Assembly: GCF_900100255.1 (NCBI RefSeq)
Contig: NZ_FMTS01000002.1
Location: 436,576-500,575, forward strand
Reading direction: 5' to 3'
From: Asticcacaulis taihuensis
Lineage (GTDB): Bacteria > Pseudomonadota > Alphaproteobacteria > Caulobacterales > Caulobacteraceae
Length of the DNA stretch: 64,000 nucleotides
Position numbers and translations under genes: made by a program. Each line of letters begins with the position of its first letter. Position 1 is the stretch's first letter. Positions 54,583 to 62,535 of the stretch are shown piece by piece. The notes below the pieces were generated by a model. The model was not told where the DNA came from. It saw only the letters and a list, made by a program, of their open reading frames with translations, and ran no database searches.

Positions 54583-54740
54583 ATCCACAGATTACACAGA
54601 TATTCATGGCAATCTCACGCTACCGCTATCGCCGGAGGCAAAATCCTTTCCGCAGGCGCAAAGCGCCAGGAATTGCGGTCACACCAAACCCTGATAGCGG
54701 TAGCGTGGGCGATCCACGGATATCTGTGTAATCTGTGGAT
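54583..54740. repeat. 158-bp nested perfect inverted repeat
   Basis: The outer arms at 54583-54603 and 54720-54740 are perfect 21-bp complements (core ATCCACAGATTACACAG). Inner arms CACGCTACCGCTATC (54616-54630) and its exact complement (54693-54707) form a second stem, and GGCGC-AAA-GCGCC a small apical hairpin. The element lies between convergent nitroreductase and purH genes and has no coding capacity. Confidence 0.85.
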
Positions 54741-54767
54741 CACTTAAATAGCTGCTGGCCACACGGT

Positions 54768-56372
54768 TTAGTGTCTGAAAACCCGCACGCCCGTGAACAC
54801 CATGGCTAAGCCCGCCGCATCGGCGGCATCAATTACCGCCTGGTCGCCGATCGAGCCACCCGGCTGGATGATGGCCGTAGCGCCGGCAGCCGCGGCTTCC
54901 AGCAGGCCATCGGGGAACGGGAAGAAGGCTTCCGAAGCACAGGCCGAACCGGTGGCCAGGCTGTCGGTCAGGCCCAACCCTTCCGCGGCTTCCTGAGCGC
55001 GCAGGCGGGCGATACGGGCGGAATCGCGGCGGTTCATCTGGCCGGCGCCGATGCCGGCGGTGCGGCCATCCTTGGCATAGACAATGGCGTTGGACTTGAC
55101 GTGCTTGGCCACGGTGAAGGCGAACAGCATGTCCTCGATCTCGGTCGCGGTCGGCTGGCGCTTGGTAACCACCTTGAGATCGGCCGCCGTGATACGCGCC
55201 GTGTCGCGGCTCTGGACCAGCATACCGCCGGCCACCGAACGGAAGACCTGACCGCCGGCCAGCGGGTCCGGCAGGGTGCCGGTGACGAGCAGGCGCAGGT
55301 TCTTCTTGGCGGCGAAGACGGCGACGGCGTCTTCATCGACTTCCGGCGCCACCACGACTTCAGTGAAGATCTCGACGATCTTTTCGGCGGTCGCCTTGTC
55401 CAGTTTGCGGTTCAGCGCCACGATGCCGCCAAAGGCCGACACCGGATCGCATTCCAGCGCGCGCTTGTAAGCGGAGATCAGGTCGTCACCGGTGGCCACG
55501 CCGCACGGATTGGCGTGCTTGACGATGACGCAGGCCGGCCTGTCGAATTCGGCCACCAGTTCGATGGCGGCGTCGGTATCAGCGACATTATTGTAGCTCA
55601 GTTCCTTGCCTTGCAACTGCCTGGCCGTGGCGACACCCGGACGGTCTTCACCGGTCTTGTAGAAGGCGGCGGACTGGTGCGGGTTTTCGCCATAGCGCAT
55701 GGTTTGCAGGCGCTCGCCGGCGATCGTCTTGCGGAACGGATAGTCGTCGCCCAGTTGCGAGGCGAACCAGGTCGAGACGGCACTGTCATAGGCAGCGGTG
55801 CGCGCGAACGCCTTGGCGGCCAGCTTTTTACGCAGCGCCAGCGAGGTTTGACCGGTCGTTTGTATCGCCTCGATCACGGCGTCAATGCACGATTTGTCAA
55901 CACAGACGCTGACATAGGGATGGTTCTTGGCCGACGAACGGATCATGGCCGGGCCGCCGATATCGACATTTTCGATGGCCGCTTCAAAGGTGCCGCCGGC
56001 GGCGATAGTCTTCTCGAACGGATAGAGGTCGATCCAGACGATATCGATCGGCTGGATATCGTGATCCTTCAGCGCCTGAGCGTGTTCGGGGGCGTCACGA
56101 TAGGCCAGCAGGGCGCCGTGAACCTTCGGGTGCAGGGTCTTGACGCGGCCATCCATCATTTCCGGGAAGCCGGTGATATCCGCTACGTCCTTGACCGCGA
56201 TATTGGCCTTTTGCAGGGCGGCCTTGGTGCCGCCGGTCGACAGCAGTTCGACGCCCGCTGCAACCAGCGCCTGGGCGGTTTCGATCAGGCCGGTCTTGTC
56301 GGACAGCGAGATCAGGGCGCGTTTCGGGGTGACCAGATCGGGGCTAGGTGGAAAATCGGGAGCGGCGGGCAT
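54768..56372 (-). CDS. purH: Bifunctional AICAR transformylase / IMP cyclohydrolase
   Basis: A 534-residue enzyme for the last two steps of IMP synthesis. The IMP cyclohydrolase part (~1-200) has [34 protein letters not shown] and the segment [18 protein letters not shown]. The transformylase part has the Lys-His pair in [25 protein letters not shown] and [15 protein letters not shown]. Length is normal. It is monocistronic, with the large inverted repeat past its 3' end. Confidence 0.97.
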   Translation of the reverse strand: MPAAPDFPPSPDLVTPKRALISLSDKTGLIETAQALVAAGVELLSTGGTKAALQKANIAVKDVADITGFPEMMDGRVKTLHPKVHGALLAYRDAPEHAQALKDHDIQPIDIVWIDLYPFEKTIAAGGTFEAAIENVDIGGPAMIRSSAKNHPYVSVCVDKSCIDAVIEAIQTTGQTSLALRKKLAAKAFARTAAYDSAVSTWFASQLGDDYPFRKTIAGERLQTMRYGENPHQSAAFYKTGEDRPGVATARQLQGKELSYNNVADTDAAIELVAEFDRPACVIVKHANPCGVATGDDLISAYKRALECDPVSAFGGIVALNRKLDKATAEKIVEIFTEVVVAPEVDEDAVAVFAAKKNLRLLVTGTLPDPLAGGQVFRSVAGGMLVQSRDTARITAADLKVVTKRQPTATEIEDMLFAFTVAKHVKSNAIVYAKDGRTAGIGAGQMNRRDSARIARLRAQEAAEGLGLTDSLATGSACASEAFFPFPDGLLEAAAAGATAIIQPGGSIGDQAVIDAADAAGLAMVFTGVRVFRH

Positions 56373-56483
56373 GGGCTATCCGTATATTTGGGGAGAAAAT
56401 TTGCCCCGCATGTACACGAAGCCGTCACATTTGACTAGGTCGGGCCGATAACAAGCCGTAACCGGATGCGACCGGATATAACA

Positions 56484-56515
56484 AAACCCCCGCCGTGGGT
56501 GAGCACGGCGGGGGC
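56484..56515 (-). terminator. Rho-independent terminator of the first glycine-zipper gene
   Basis: CCCCCGCCGTG pairs with CACGGCGGGGG; read leftward it is followed by TTTTGTTAT. It lies about 40 bp past the stop codon at 56557. Confidence 0.85.
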
Positions 56516-56556
56516 TTCGCTGATGATCGCAAGTCTCCAGCGACTTATGGGAGCGG

Positions 56557-56976
56557 TTAGTAGCGAGACCCGTAGCGACCATCATTGCGGTAATGCTTGT
56601 AGCTGTTGTAGCGGACCGGCTCGCTGCGGTAGCCGTACTGGCGGTCTTCCCAGCGCTGGCGCTCCATGGCGGCTTCGGCCTTGTTGCAGGTGTCCTTGCC
56701 CTGGTCGCGGCCCAGCTTGTTGCCCAGCAGGCCGCCGACAACCGCACCACCAACGGCGCCCAGGCCCTTTTCATTCTTGGCGACCTGGCTGCCCAGCAAA
56801 CCGCCGGCAATCGCGCCCAGGATGGCGCCGGTCTTGGCGTTGTTCGACTTGGTAACCTCGCACTGATAGGTGGTGCGGGCCGAAGCCGTGGCCGGGGCCA
56901 TAACGGCGGCGGTGGAACCGATGATCAGGCCGGAGGTGACAACGGCGGTCATGGTATTTTTGATGATCTTGCTCAT
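56557..56976 (-). CDS. Glycine-zipper 2TM-domain exported protein, paralogue 1
   Basis: A 139-residue secreted protein. The signal peptide (NTMTAVVTSGLIIGSTAAVM ... ATASA) is followed by a glycine-zipper 2TM/Rick_17kDa-type domain: TGAILGAIAGGLLGSQVAKN then GLGAVGGAVVGGLLGNKLGRD. The tail is Arg/Tyr-rich (YRSEPVRYNSYKHYRNDGRY). The start at 56976 lies nine bases after AAGGA; the start at 57081 is too far upstream. Similar proteins sit in the outer membrane, though there is no lipobox here. Confidence 0.87.
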   Translation of the reverse strand: MSKIIKNTMTAVVTSGLIIGSTAAVMAPATASARTTYQCEVTKSNNAKTGAILGAIAGGLLGSQVAKNEKGLGAVGGAVVGGLLGNKLGRDQGKDTCNKAEAAMERQRWEDRQYGYRSEPVRYNSYKHYRNDGRYGSRY

Positions 56977-57138
56977 AACTTCAGTCCTTCGTGTCTTTGG
57001 CTTTTCCGTTGATCGGATGTGCCGTTCATGAGGACAGTTATAAGCCCCCGAACCTGAACGGGATTTGATCCGTTCGTTCATGCTCGTTCAGGAAAGCATT
57101 TATTTTTGAAGGGCTTGGACAGCCCTGTCAGCCTTACA

Positions 57139-57174
57139 GAAAAAGGCCCCGCCGCATCCGGCAGGGCCTTTTTC
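57139..57174 (-). terminator. Rho-independent terminator of the second glycine-zipper gene
   Basis: GAAAAAGGCCC-GCCG and CGGC-GGGCCTTTTTC form a near-perfect stem around CATC, with U-runs on both strands, just past the stop codon at 57194. Confidence 0.9.
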
Positions 57175-57193
57175 AAATTAGACCGCAAAATAA

Positions 57194-57568
57194 TTATTCG
57201 CGGATATAGCGGTAAACCACCTTGTGGCGATGACCGTACTTATCGGTCTCATAGACCGTGCGCGTGCGGTAGGCCACCTGATCAATGCACTTCCTTTTGG
57301 CATTGTTCTTGGCGATCTTGCTGCCGGTATAGCCGCCGACCACCGCGCCACCCACGGCACCGAGGCCACGCTCGTTCTTGGAAATCTGGCTGCCCAGCAG
57401 GCCGCCGGCGATGGCGCCGATCACGGCGCCTTTATTGCCGGCGCGTTTTTGCTCGTACTTGCAGCGATAGGTCGGATAGGCATCGGCGACATTCGGAATG
57501 GCGGCCGAACCGGCGATCAGGCCGAGGCTCACGACAGCGGCAGTGGCGGTTTTCAGGATACGGGTCAT
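57194..57568 (-). CDS. Glycine-zipper 2TM-domain exported protein, paralogue 2
   Basis: A 124-residue paralogue of the gene at 56557. The signal peptide is TATAAVVSLGLIAGSAAIPNVADA. The zipper reads GAVIGAIAGGLLGSQISKNE then GLGAVGGAVVGGYTGSKIAKN, nearly identical to paralogue 1. The C-terminal tail (RTRTVYETDKYGHRHKVVYR) differs in sequence but is again basic and Tyr-rich. The ATG at 57566-57568 is seven bases after AAAGGAG. Each paralogue has its own terminator and so its own transcript. Confidence 0.87.
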   Translation of the reverse strand: MTRILKTATAAVVSLGLIAGSAAIPNVADAYPTYRCKYEQKRAGNKGAVIGAIAGGLLGSQISKNERGLGAVGGAVVGGYTGSKIAKNNAKRKCIDQVAYRTRTVYETDKYGHRHKVVYRYIRE

Positions 57569-57687
57569 GTGCATACTCCTTTGGTTACGCGCACCTTTCA
57601 GGGTGCGAATTTACGCAGGAGTATCCAGTTTTCGATATAAGGATGCAGTCAGGAGGGCATGGCCTTCCCGTAAAGACCTGACCAGTG

Positions 57688-59418
57688 TCAGGATTCCGCC
57701 GGCGACAGCTTCCAGCGCAGGCGAGTCGGCGTATCCAGCCGCGCTGTACCACTCAGCACGATCAGGGTCGTCTTGCGCGGCGCGCCCTTTTCAAACACCG
57801 TGCCCTCGCCAAGCGCCACATCGGCCGCGTCGTGGCGCAGCCACCAGCCGCGCCCGCCCGGTCCGCGCAGCAGGATGCTCTTTCGGTCCCGCGCCAGCGA
57901 CGCCTGAACCTCCGGATGCAGCAGGAAGCGCACCGCATAGGGCACAGAGGCCGGCATGTTCTGCAACTTCTTGCCGGTGGCCATTGGCGTCAGGCGTTCT
58001 TCGCCGCGCAGTTCATCGCGCTGGGCATCGACATAGAGCCGGCGCTCATGCTTCAGGCCGAAGCGCGGCCGCCAGCCTTCATGCTCCAGTTCCAGAAGCG
58101 TGCCGGACTCCTCGGCCTCCACGCGTCGGCTGCGTACCTTGTAGCGCAGGCCCTGAAGCGTGAAGTGCAGCAGCTCGCCGAACCGGTCGGCCACCGGCTT
58201 GAGGATCAGTTCATCACCCAGGGTCAGGGTATTGGCGGCGCCGACCACGCGAAACGCCTGGCTGTCCGATTGCAGCGGTGACCAGCCGGGCGAAACGATC
58301 AGCTTGTCACGCCCGCCCGAAACCTCGAACGCCATCGGATAATCGCAGGCGGCGAAACCGAAATCCCCGCCTTTTGCTTCGCCGGCATCGACAAAGACGC
58401 TTAAGGAACGGCCAAGCAGACAGTGATACCGCGCCTGCTCCAGCGCATTCGGCAGGTTGCCCGCCTTGGCATCGGTATGCAGCAGGGCCGGCAGTATCTG
58501 GTCTTCGGGCAGCGATTCAGCCCCCTGAAAGGAGACCAGACTGCCGTCCGGATGGCTGAGCGTGCGCACGAAGCGCGACAGGCGCTCGATATGCTCCTCG
58601 ATATAATCCGGCACCGCCTGACTGCGCTGGCTCAAGGCATCGACCAGCAGCAGCAGGTCATAGAGCAGTTCCAGCCCCTGTTCCGGGCTGCGCGACATGT
58701 GCGAACCGTCGCTCTGCGTACAGCGGCGCAGGGCCTTCGGCAGACGCTTCAGCCCCTTGCGCCGGAAACTGTCCCCCACATTCCCAGAAAGCACGCAGCC
58801 AATCGCCACCAGCGCCACGGCACGGCTGGCCTGATAAGCGGCATTATTATGCAGGCGCAGCAGATGCCGCCCTTGTTCGGCGATGGATTCCGCCAGGGCG
58901 TGCGCTTCCCACGGCTGCGCCACGGCGGAGAGGCGGCGGGCAAAGATCGACAGGTTGATCAGCCGGCGCGCCAGCACTTCCTCGCCCCAGGTAAAGGGCG
59001 TCCAGTTGCGGAAGGTCTTCTGCCACAGCAGAAAAAGCCGCACGGCCTCCTTCGCGCCCTCGTCGCCCTGGGTCATCAGGTGCGGCAGCCACGAAAAACG
59101 GTGCAGTTCGATGGCGAAGGCACGGGTCGGCGAGGCGCGGTTCCACGGATCGCCCGACCCCTGCACGCTCATGCGCCCGTTGGCCAGGGTATAGCGGCCG
59201 GAAAGGATGGCCTTGCCCAGCAGGGCATTGGCCGGCCGGCCATCATGCGGCGTCGCCAGGAAGCCATCCGGCACCCGGCCTTTCAAGGTCAGGCGATAGC
59301 CCGGCATCCCGAAGAGTTCGGCCCCCGCCTGTTTGCGCAACCAGGCACCAACCACCTTTTGCCACGGCGTGGCGGCGGTCAGCACATCGGCCAGGGGCGT
59401 CGACTCATACGCCTTCAT
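57688..59418 (-). CDS. Heparinase II/III family protein
   Basis: A 576-residue protein lacking a signal peptide. The N-terminal (alpha/alpha)-toroid region contains WTPFTWGEEVLARRLINLSIF and GCVLSGNVGDSFRRKGLKRL. The C-terminal Hepar_II_III beta-sandwich contains LIVSPGWSPLQSDSQAFRVV, LEHEGWRPRFGLKHERRLYV and GRGWWLRHDAADVALGEG. Heparin itself is not a bacterial substrate here; uronate-containing or envelope polysaccharide is more likely. It overlaps rpe by a single base pair position (ATGA-type junction) and follows rsmB-rpe. Confidence 0.85.
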   Translation of the reverse strand: MKAYESTPLADVLTAATPWQKVVGAWLRKQAGAELFGMPGYRLTLKGRVPDGFLATPHDGRPANALLGKAILSGRYTLANGRMSVQGSGDPWNRASPTRAFAIELHRFSWLPHLMTQGDEGAKEAVRLFLLWQKTFRNWTPFTWGEEVLARRLINLSIFARRLSAVAQPWEAHALAESIAEQGRHLLRLHNNAAYQASRAVALVAIGCVLSGNVGDSFRRKGLKRLPKALRRCTQSDGSHMSRSPEQGLELLYDLLLLVDALSQRSQAVPDYIEEHIERLSRFVRTLSHPDGSLVSFQGAESLPEDQILPALLHTDAKAGNLPNALEQARYHCLLGRSLSVFVDAGEAKGGDFGFAACDYPMAFEVSGGRDKLIVSPGWSPLQSDSQAFRVVGAANTLTLGDELILKPVADRFGELLHFTLQGLRYKVRSRRVEAEESGTLLELEHEGWRPRFGLKHERRLYVDAQRDELRGEERLTPMATGKKLQNMPASVPYAVRFLLHPEVQASLARDRKSILLRGPGGRGWWLRHDAADVALGEGTVFEKGAPRKTTLIVLSGTARLDTPTRLRWKLSPAES

Positions 59419-60077
59419 CAGAGGCCCTTGAGCTGCTTGATATTGGCGGCGTAGGCGTCAGGCCCGCCCTTGAAGACGGCGGTGCCGGCGACCATGGCCG
59501 TGGCGCCCGCCTCCACGCACTTGTGGGCATTTTGCGCGTTCACGCCGCCATCGACCTGAAGGATGGCGTGGTGGCCGACCGCATCCAGCTTCTTGCGGAT
59601 CACTTCAATCTTGCGAAGCTGGCTGTCGATAAAGCTCTGGCCGCCGAAGCCCGGATTGACGCTCATCACCAACACCAGGTCGATATCGTCCATCACCCAG
59701 TCGAGAATCTCGACCGGCGTGGCCGGGTTGAGCACCACGCCCGGCTTGGCGCCGAGCTGGCGGATATATTTCAGCGAGCGGTGCAGGTGCGGGCCGGCTT
59801 CCGGATGCAGGCTGATATAGTCGGCGCCGGCATTGCGAAAGGCTTCGAGGAAGCTGTCGACCGGCGAGATCATCAGGTGGCAATCGAACGGCAAGGCCGA
59901 ATGTGGGCGCAGGGCCTTCACCACGTCAGGCCCGATGGTGATGTTCGGCACGAAGTGACCGTCCATGACATCGATATGCACCCAGTCGGCGCCGGCCTCG
60001 GTGATGGCGCGGACCTCTTCGCCCAGCTTGGAGAAGTCGGAGGCCAGGATGGAGGGGCAAATGAGCGGGGTCGTCAT
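59418..60077 (-). CDS. rpe: Ribulose-phosphate 3-epimerase
   Basis: A 219-residue TIM-barrel enzyme interconverting ribulose-5-phosphate and xylulose-5-phosphate. Signature motifs in order: CPSILASDFSKLGEE, VHIDVMDGHFVPNITIG (metal/catalytic Asp), DCHLMIS, VLVMSVNPGFGGQSFID and ILQVDGGVNAQNA. The length is normal. It lies between rsmB and the heparinase-like gene on the same strand. Confidence 0.97.
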   Translation of the reverse strand: MTTPLICPSILASDFSKLGEEVRAITEAGADWVHIDVMDGHFVPNITIGPDVVKALRPHSALPFDCHLMISPVDSFLEAFRNAGADYISLHPEAGPHLHRSLKYIRQLGAKPGVVLNPATPVEILDWVMDDIDLVLVMSVNPGFGGQSFIDSQLRKIEVIRKKLDAVGHHAILQVDGGVNAQNAHKCVEAGATAMVAGTAVFKGGPDAYAANIKQLKGL

Positions 60078-60131
60078 GATCGGGTACTCGCGGATTTGAT
60101 CGTTTTGCTTAAGGGGATTGCCTATAGCAGG

Positions 60132-61577
60132 TCAACTGCCTTGACGGGTTAACCGGGCGATGAAAAAGCCGTCCTGGCCGCCGGGACGCTGGTGCGGCAG
60201 CAGACGCGCCCAGCCTTCCGGGCGGATCGATTCGGCCGGTATGCCCATATCAGCAGCGTTTTCAGGCGAAAGCTTGACCAGGCTGAAATCGGTGTGGCGG
60301 CGCAGGAAGGCCAGAACTTGCGTTTCGCCCTCTTCACGTTCAAGTGAGCAGGTCGAATAGACCAGATCACCACCGACCTTCACGCGGCCCGCGGCGGAAT
60401 CGAGCAGGCGGTGCTGGACATCGGCCAGCTTGGCGATATCGGCCGGGCGCGTGGCCCACAGCACGTCCGGCTGGCGGCGGAAGGTACCGGTGGCCGAACA
60501 GGGTGCATCGAGCAGCACCACATCGAACTGGCGGCTGTCTTCGTAGTTTTCGGCGTCAGCCATCTGGATATCGGCGGAAAGCTTCGTGCGTTCGAGATTT
60601 TCCTCGACCCGCTTCAGGCGGTTCTTCGAGCGGTCGAGCGCGGTGACCGTGGCGCCGCGCGCCGCCAGCTGCATGGTCTTGCCGCCGGGCGCGGCGCAAA
60701 GATCGATGGCGGTCTTGCCGGTGATATCACCCAGCACATTGACCACGGCGGCGGCGGCGGCATCCTGCACCCACCAGACGCCGTCATTATAGCCCGACCA
60801 TTCGCGCACATCGCCACGCAGGGCGGAGCGTAAAGTCAGGCCGCCGAGATCGACGCCTTCCAGCGCATCCTTGTGGGCCTCAAGATCGGCCTGGGATTTG
60901 AAGCTGAGATCGGTCGCCGGTTCCTCGGTCAGCATATAGGCGATGCCATTGGCGTTATCCTCGCCATAGGCGCCCTTCCAGCGGGCATAGAGCCAGTCGG
61001 GCGCCAGACGCGAAGCGATCGGCGCCAGCAGGCCACCTTCACGGATGACACCGCGCAGGATGGCATTGATCAGGCCCTTGAACGGACGGGTGTGCGAGGC
61101 GCGCTCGGCCAGTTTCACCGTGGTCGAGACGGCGGCGAAATCGGGCACGTTCATGAAGCCGATCTGCACCAGGCCGATGCGCAGCAGGTCACAAACGGCG
61201 GCCGATGGCGTCTTCTGGGTGCGTTTTTCGATGATGTGATCGAGCTGGCCCAGACGGCGCAGCACCAGCAGCGCCATGGCGCGGGCAAAGGCGCGTTCGC
61301 CATCGCTGAGCGCCAGGAATTCTGAACGGGTCACCGCCTCATCGAAGCCGGAACGCTTGGTCAGGGCCGCATCGATCAGCCCCATGGCGGCGATCCGCGC
61401 ATTCATGCCGATATCACCATCGTCCGAAGTGTCTATGGTTGGTTCGGGGTGTTTGATCGGGGCCTGCTTGGCGGCGATCTTCGCGGCCATGCCCTTGGAA
61501 GGCGGGCGCTTGACGAGCTTGCGCTGAAACGAGGGCTTGCCGCCCGAGGGTTTCGACGGCGGTTTATTCGGGGCCAT
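60132..61577 (-). CDS. rsmB: 16S rRNA (cytosine-967-C5)-methyltransferase RsmB
   Basis: A 481-residue enzyme. A basic, disordered N-terminal tail (~1-60) precedes the NusB-like RNA-binding domain (GERAFARAMALLVLRRLGQL) and the Fmu/NOL1 methyltransferase domain. Key motifs are CAAPGGKTMQLAA, VLLDAPCSATGTFRRQPDV (first Cys) and VYSTCSLEREEGE (catalytic Cys). The start at 61577 is used; the in-frame reading to 61709 has no Shine-Dalgarno. Nothing is recognised between 61578 and 61771. Confidence 0.95.
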   Translation of the reverse strand: MAPNKPPSKPSGGKPSFQRKLVKRPPSKGMAAKIAAKQAPIKHPEPTIDTSDDGDIGMNARIAAMGLIDAALTKRSGFDEAVTRSEFLALSDGERAFARAMALLVLRRLGQLDHIIEKRTQKTPSAAVCDLLRIGLVQIGFMNVPDFAAVSTTVKLAERASHTRPFKGLINAILRGVIREGGLLAPIASRLAPDWLYARWKGAYGEDNANGIAYMLTEEPATDLSFKSQADLEAHKDALEGVDLGGLTLRSALRGDVREWSGYNDGVWWVQDAAAAAVVNVLGDITGKTAIDLCAAPGGKTMQLAARGATVTALDRSKNRLKRVEENLERTKLSADIQMADAENYEDSRQFDVVLLDAPCSATGTFRRQPDVLWATRPADIAKLADVQHRLLDSAAGRVKVGGDLVYSTCSLEREEGETQVLAFLRRHTDFSLVKLSPENAADMGIPAESIRPEGWARLLPHQRPGGQDGFFIARLTRQGS

Positions 61578-61771
61578 AGGGGCGCTTTCTAAGATGCTTT
61601 GGAAGACGGCGCGTCTATAGGCCCCGCTGACGGACGGGTCAAGTTTTGAGAGAAGAGCGGCCGCAGATAGCATAAATGAATAGGTTGGTCTCTCATGAGT
61701 TTCATGCATTACAGGCTACTGTCCAGATGACAATTGCTAAGCCATTGTAACAAAAGAAATAAATAAGGAAT

Positions 61772-61802
61772 AATTAAATATCACTAAAAGTGATATTTAA
61801 TT
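61772..61802. promoter_or_regulatory. Palindromic operator abutting the retron-like promoter
   Basis: A perfect 14-bp inverted repeat, AATTAAATATCACT and its complement around AAA, ends at the first base of the -35 hexamer (61802). The AT-rich palindrome next to an XRE-regulated-looking unit is a natural target for the downstream HTH protein (inference). Confidence 0.65.
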
Positions 61803-61830
61803 TGACTCATGACTTAACCTTACCTATATT
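61802..61830 (+). promoter_or_regulatory. Near-consensus sigma-70 promoter of the retron-like unit
   Basis: TTGACT (61802-61807), 17-bp spacer, TATATT (61825-61830). Transcription would start near 61837, just before the putative a1 arm, and read through the candidate RNA, small ORF, HTH gene and RT fragment. Confidence 0.75.
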
Positions 61831-61842
61831 GACCATGCTGAT

Positions 61843-61994
61843 GACTGCTCATTCTGAACCGTACATGCTTGGGGCCTAGAGCCCTGTGGGGCTTAAAGGC
61901 CCCGATTACATCTCCACCACGCGGGTCCCTGCGGTATTGCCGCCCCCGCCGGGGTTGGGGGCGGCAATGTCGAGGTCAACGTCGCTGAACAGTC
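61843..61994 (+). ncRNA. Candidate retron-type msr-msd RNA
   Basis: A 152-nt region upstream of an HTH and RT gene. Outer arms GACTGCTCA (61843-61851) and TGAACAGTC (61986-61994) pair over 9 positions with one mismatch (a1/a2 candidates). Between them are hairpin 1 GGGGCC...GGCCCC (61871-61903, inner GCCC/GGGC), hairpin 2 CGCGG-GTCC-CTGCG (61920-61933) and a perfect 12-bp stem ATTGCCGCCCCC / GGGGGCGGCAAT (61936-61968) resembling an msd stem. A branching guanosine is not identified with certainty. Confidence 0.55.
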
Positions 61995-62042
61995 TCCTTG
62001 TGCTTACGGGCGCTGGCAATTCTGCTGGCGTGTTCAAGGAGA
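61993..62042 (+). promoter_or_regulatory. Stem that can sequester the small ORF Shine-Dalgarno
   Basis: TCTCCTTG (61993-62000) is perfectly complementary to CAAGGAGA (62035-62042), which contains the AAGGAG ribosome-binding site of the ORF at 62049. The anti-Shine-Dalgarno strand is contiguous with the putative a2 arm (shared bases 61993-61994). Confidence 0.6.
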
Positions 62043-62048
62043 TAGATA

Positions 62049-62177
62049 ATGAGTAAAAAACGTCATCGCCAGCGGCGGAATCGTCAGCTGATTCAGGAAT
62101 GGATCTTCAAAGGTCTGGTCCTATTCGGCCAAGGTATCTACTATGTAGTACGTTTCTGGTTTATTGACTGGAAGTAG
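62049..62177 (+). CDS. 42-residue basic/hydrophobic small protein, candidate membrane effector
   Basis: This short ORF begins at ATG 62049, six bases after AAGGAG. The N-terminus is strongly basic (MSKKRHRQRRNRQ) and the C-terminal half is hydrophobic and aromatic (WIFKGLVLFGQGIYYVVRFW, then FIDWK). That profile fits a small single-pass membrane peptide of the kind used as toxins. It is on the same strand as the HTH and RT genes and ends 34 bp before the HTH start. No family is recognised. It is AT-richer than the core genes. Function is inference. Confidence 0.6.
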   Translation: MSKKRHRQRRNRQLIQEWIFKGLVLFGQGIYYVVRFWFIDWK

Positions 62178-62211
62178 ACGGCGACCTCGATTTTTTTTCA
62201 GAGAGTTGACC

Positions 62212-62535
62212 ATGTCCACCTTAAAACGCCCGATGATCAATGATGCTTTACGCCTGGTCAGGCTTTACTGGGGACTGTCCCAAAAGGGTATTGCTGACGA
62301 GTTGGAAATTTCCCAGTCTATGATCTCGGAAATTGAACGAGGAGCAAAAGCAGTCTCAATGGATATCTTGGAAAAGTACAGTGCAAAGCTTAATATCAGG
62401 ATGTCGCAGCTTCTATTCTTTGCGGAAGAATTAGATAACGAACCCGTTCAAAACAAAGGAAAACTTATTGTCGCGGGTAGCGTACTAAAATTATTGCAAG
62501 CGCTTGCTCCAAATGAAATTAAAACAGCAGTCTAG
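62212..62535 (+). CDS. XRE-family helix-turn-helix protein
   Basis: A 107-residue protein with an N-terminal HTH_3/XRE domain: DALRLVRLYWGLSQKGIADE, then ISQSMISEIERGAKAVSMDI as recognition helix, up to about residue 70. A short C-terminal helix (KLIVAGSVLKLLQALAPNEI) follows. GAGAG is six bases before the ATG at 62212. The gene is AT-rich relative to the chromosome. XRE-type partners are known from some retron types next to the RT gene. It may repress the promoter at 61802 through the adjacent palindrome. Confidence 0.85.
   Translation: MSTLKRPMINDALRLVRLYWGLSQKGIADELEISQSMISEIERGAKAVSMDILEKYSAKLNIRMSQLLFFAEELDNEPVQNKGKLIVAGSVLKLLQALAPNEIKTAV

Noticed and set aside
54583..54740. CRISPR repeat unit or attachment site
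   Set aside because: There are only inverted, not direct, repeats, with no spacers and no cas or integrase gene nearby.
55101..56438. A 445-codon open frame opposite purH
   Set aside because: Shadow of a highly conserved purine gene.
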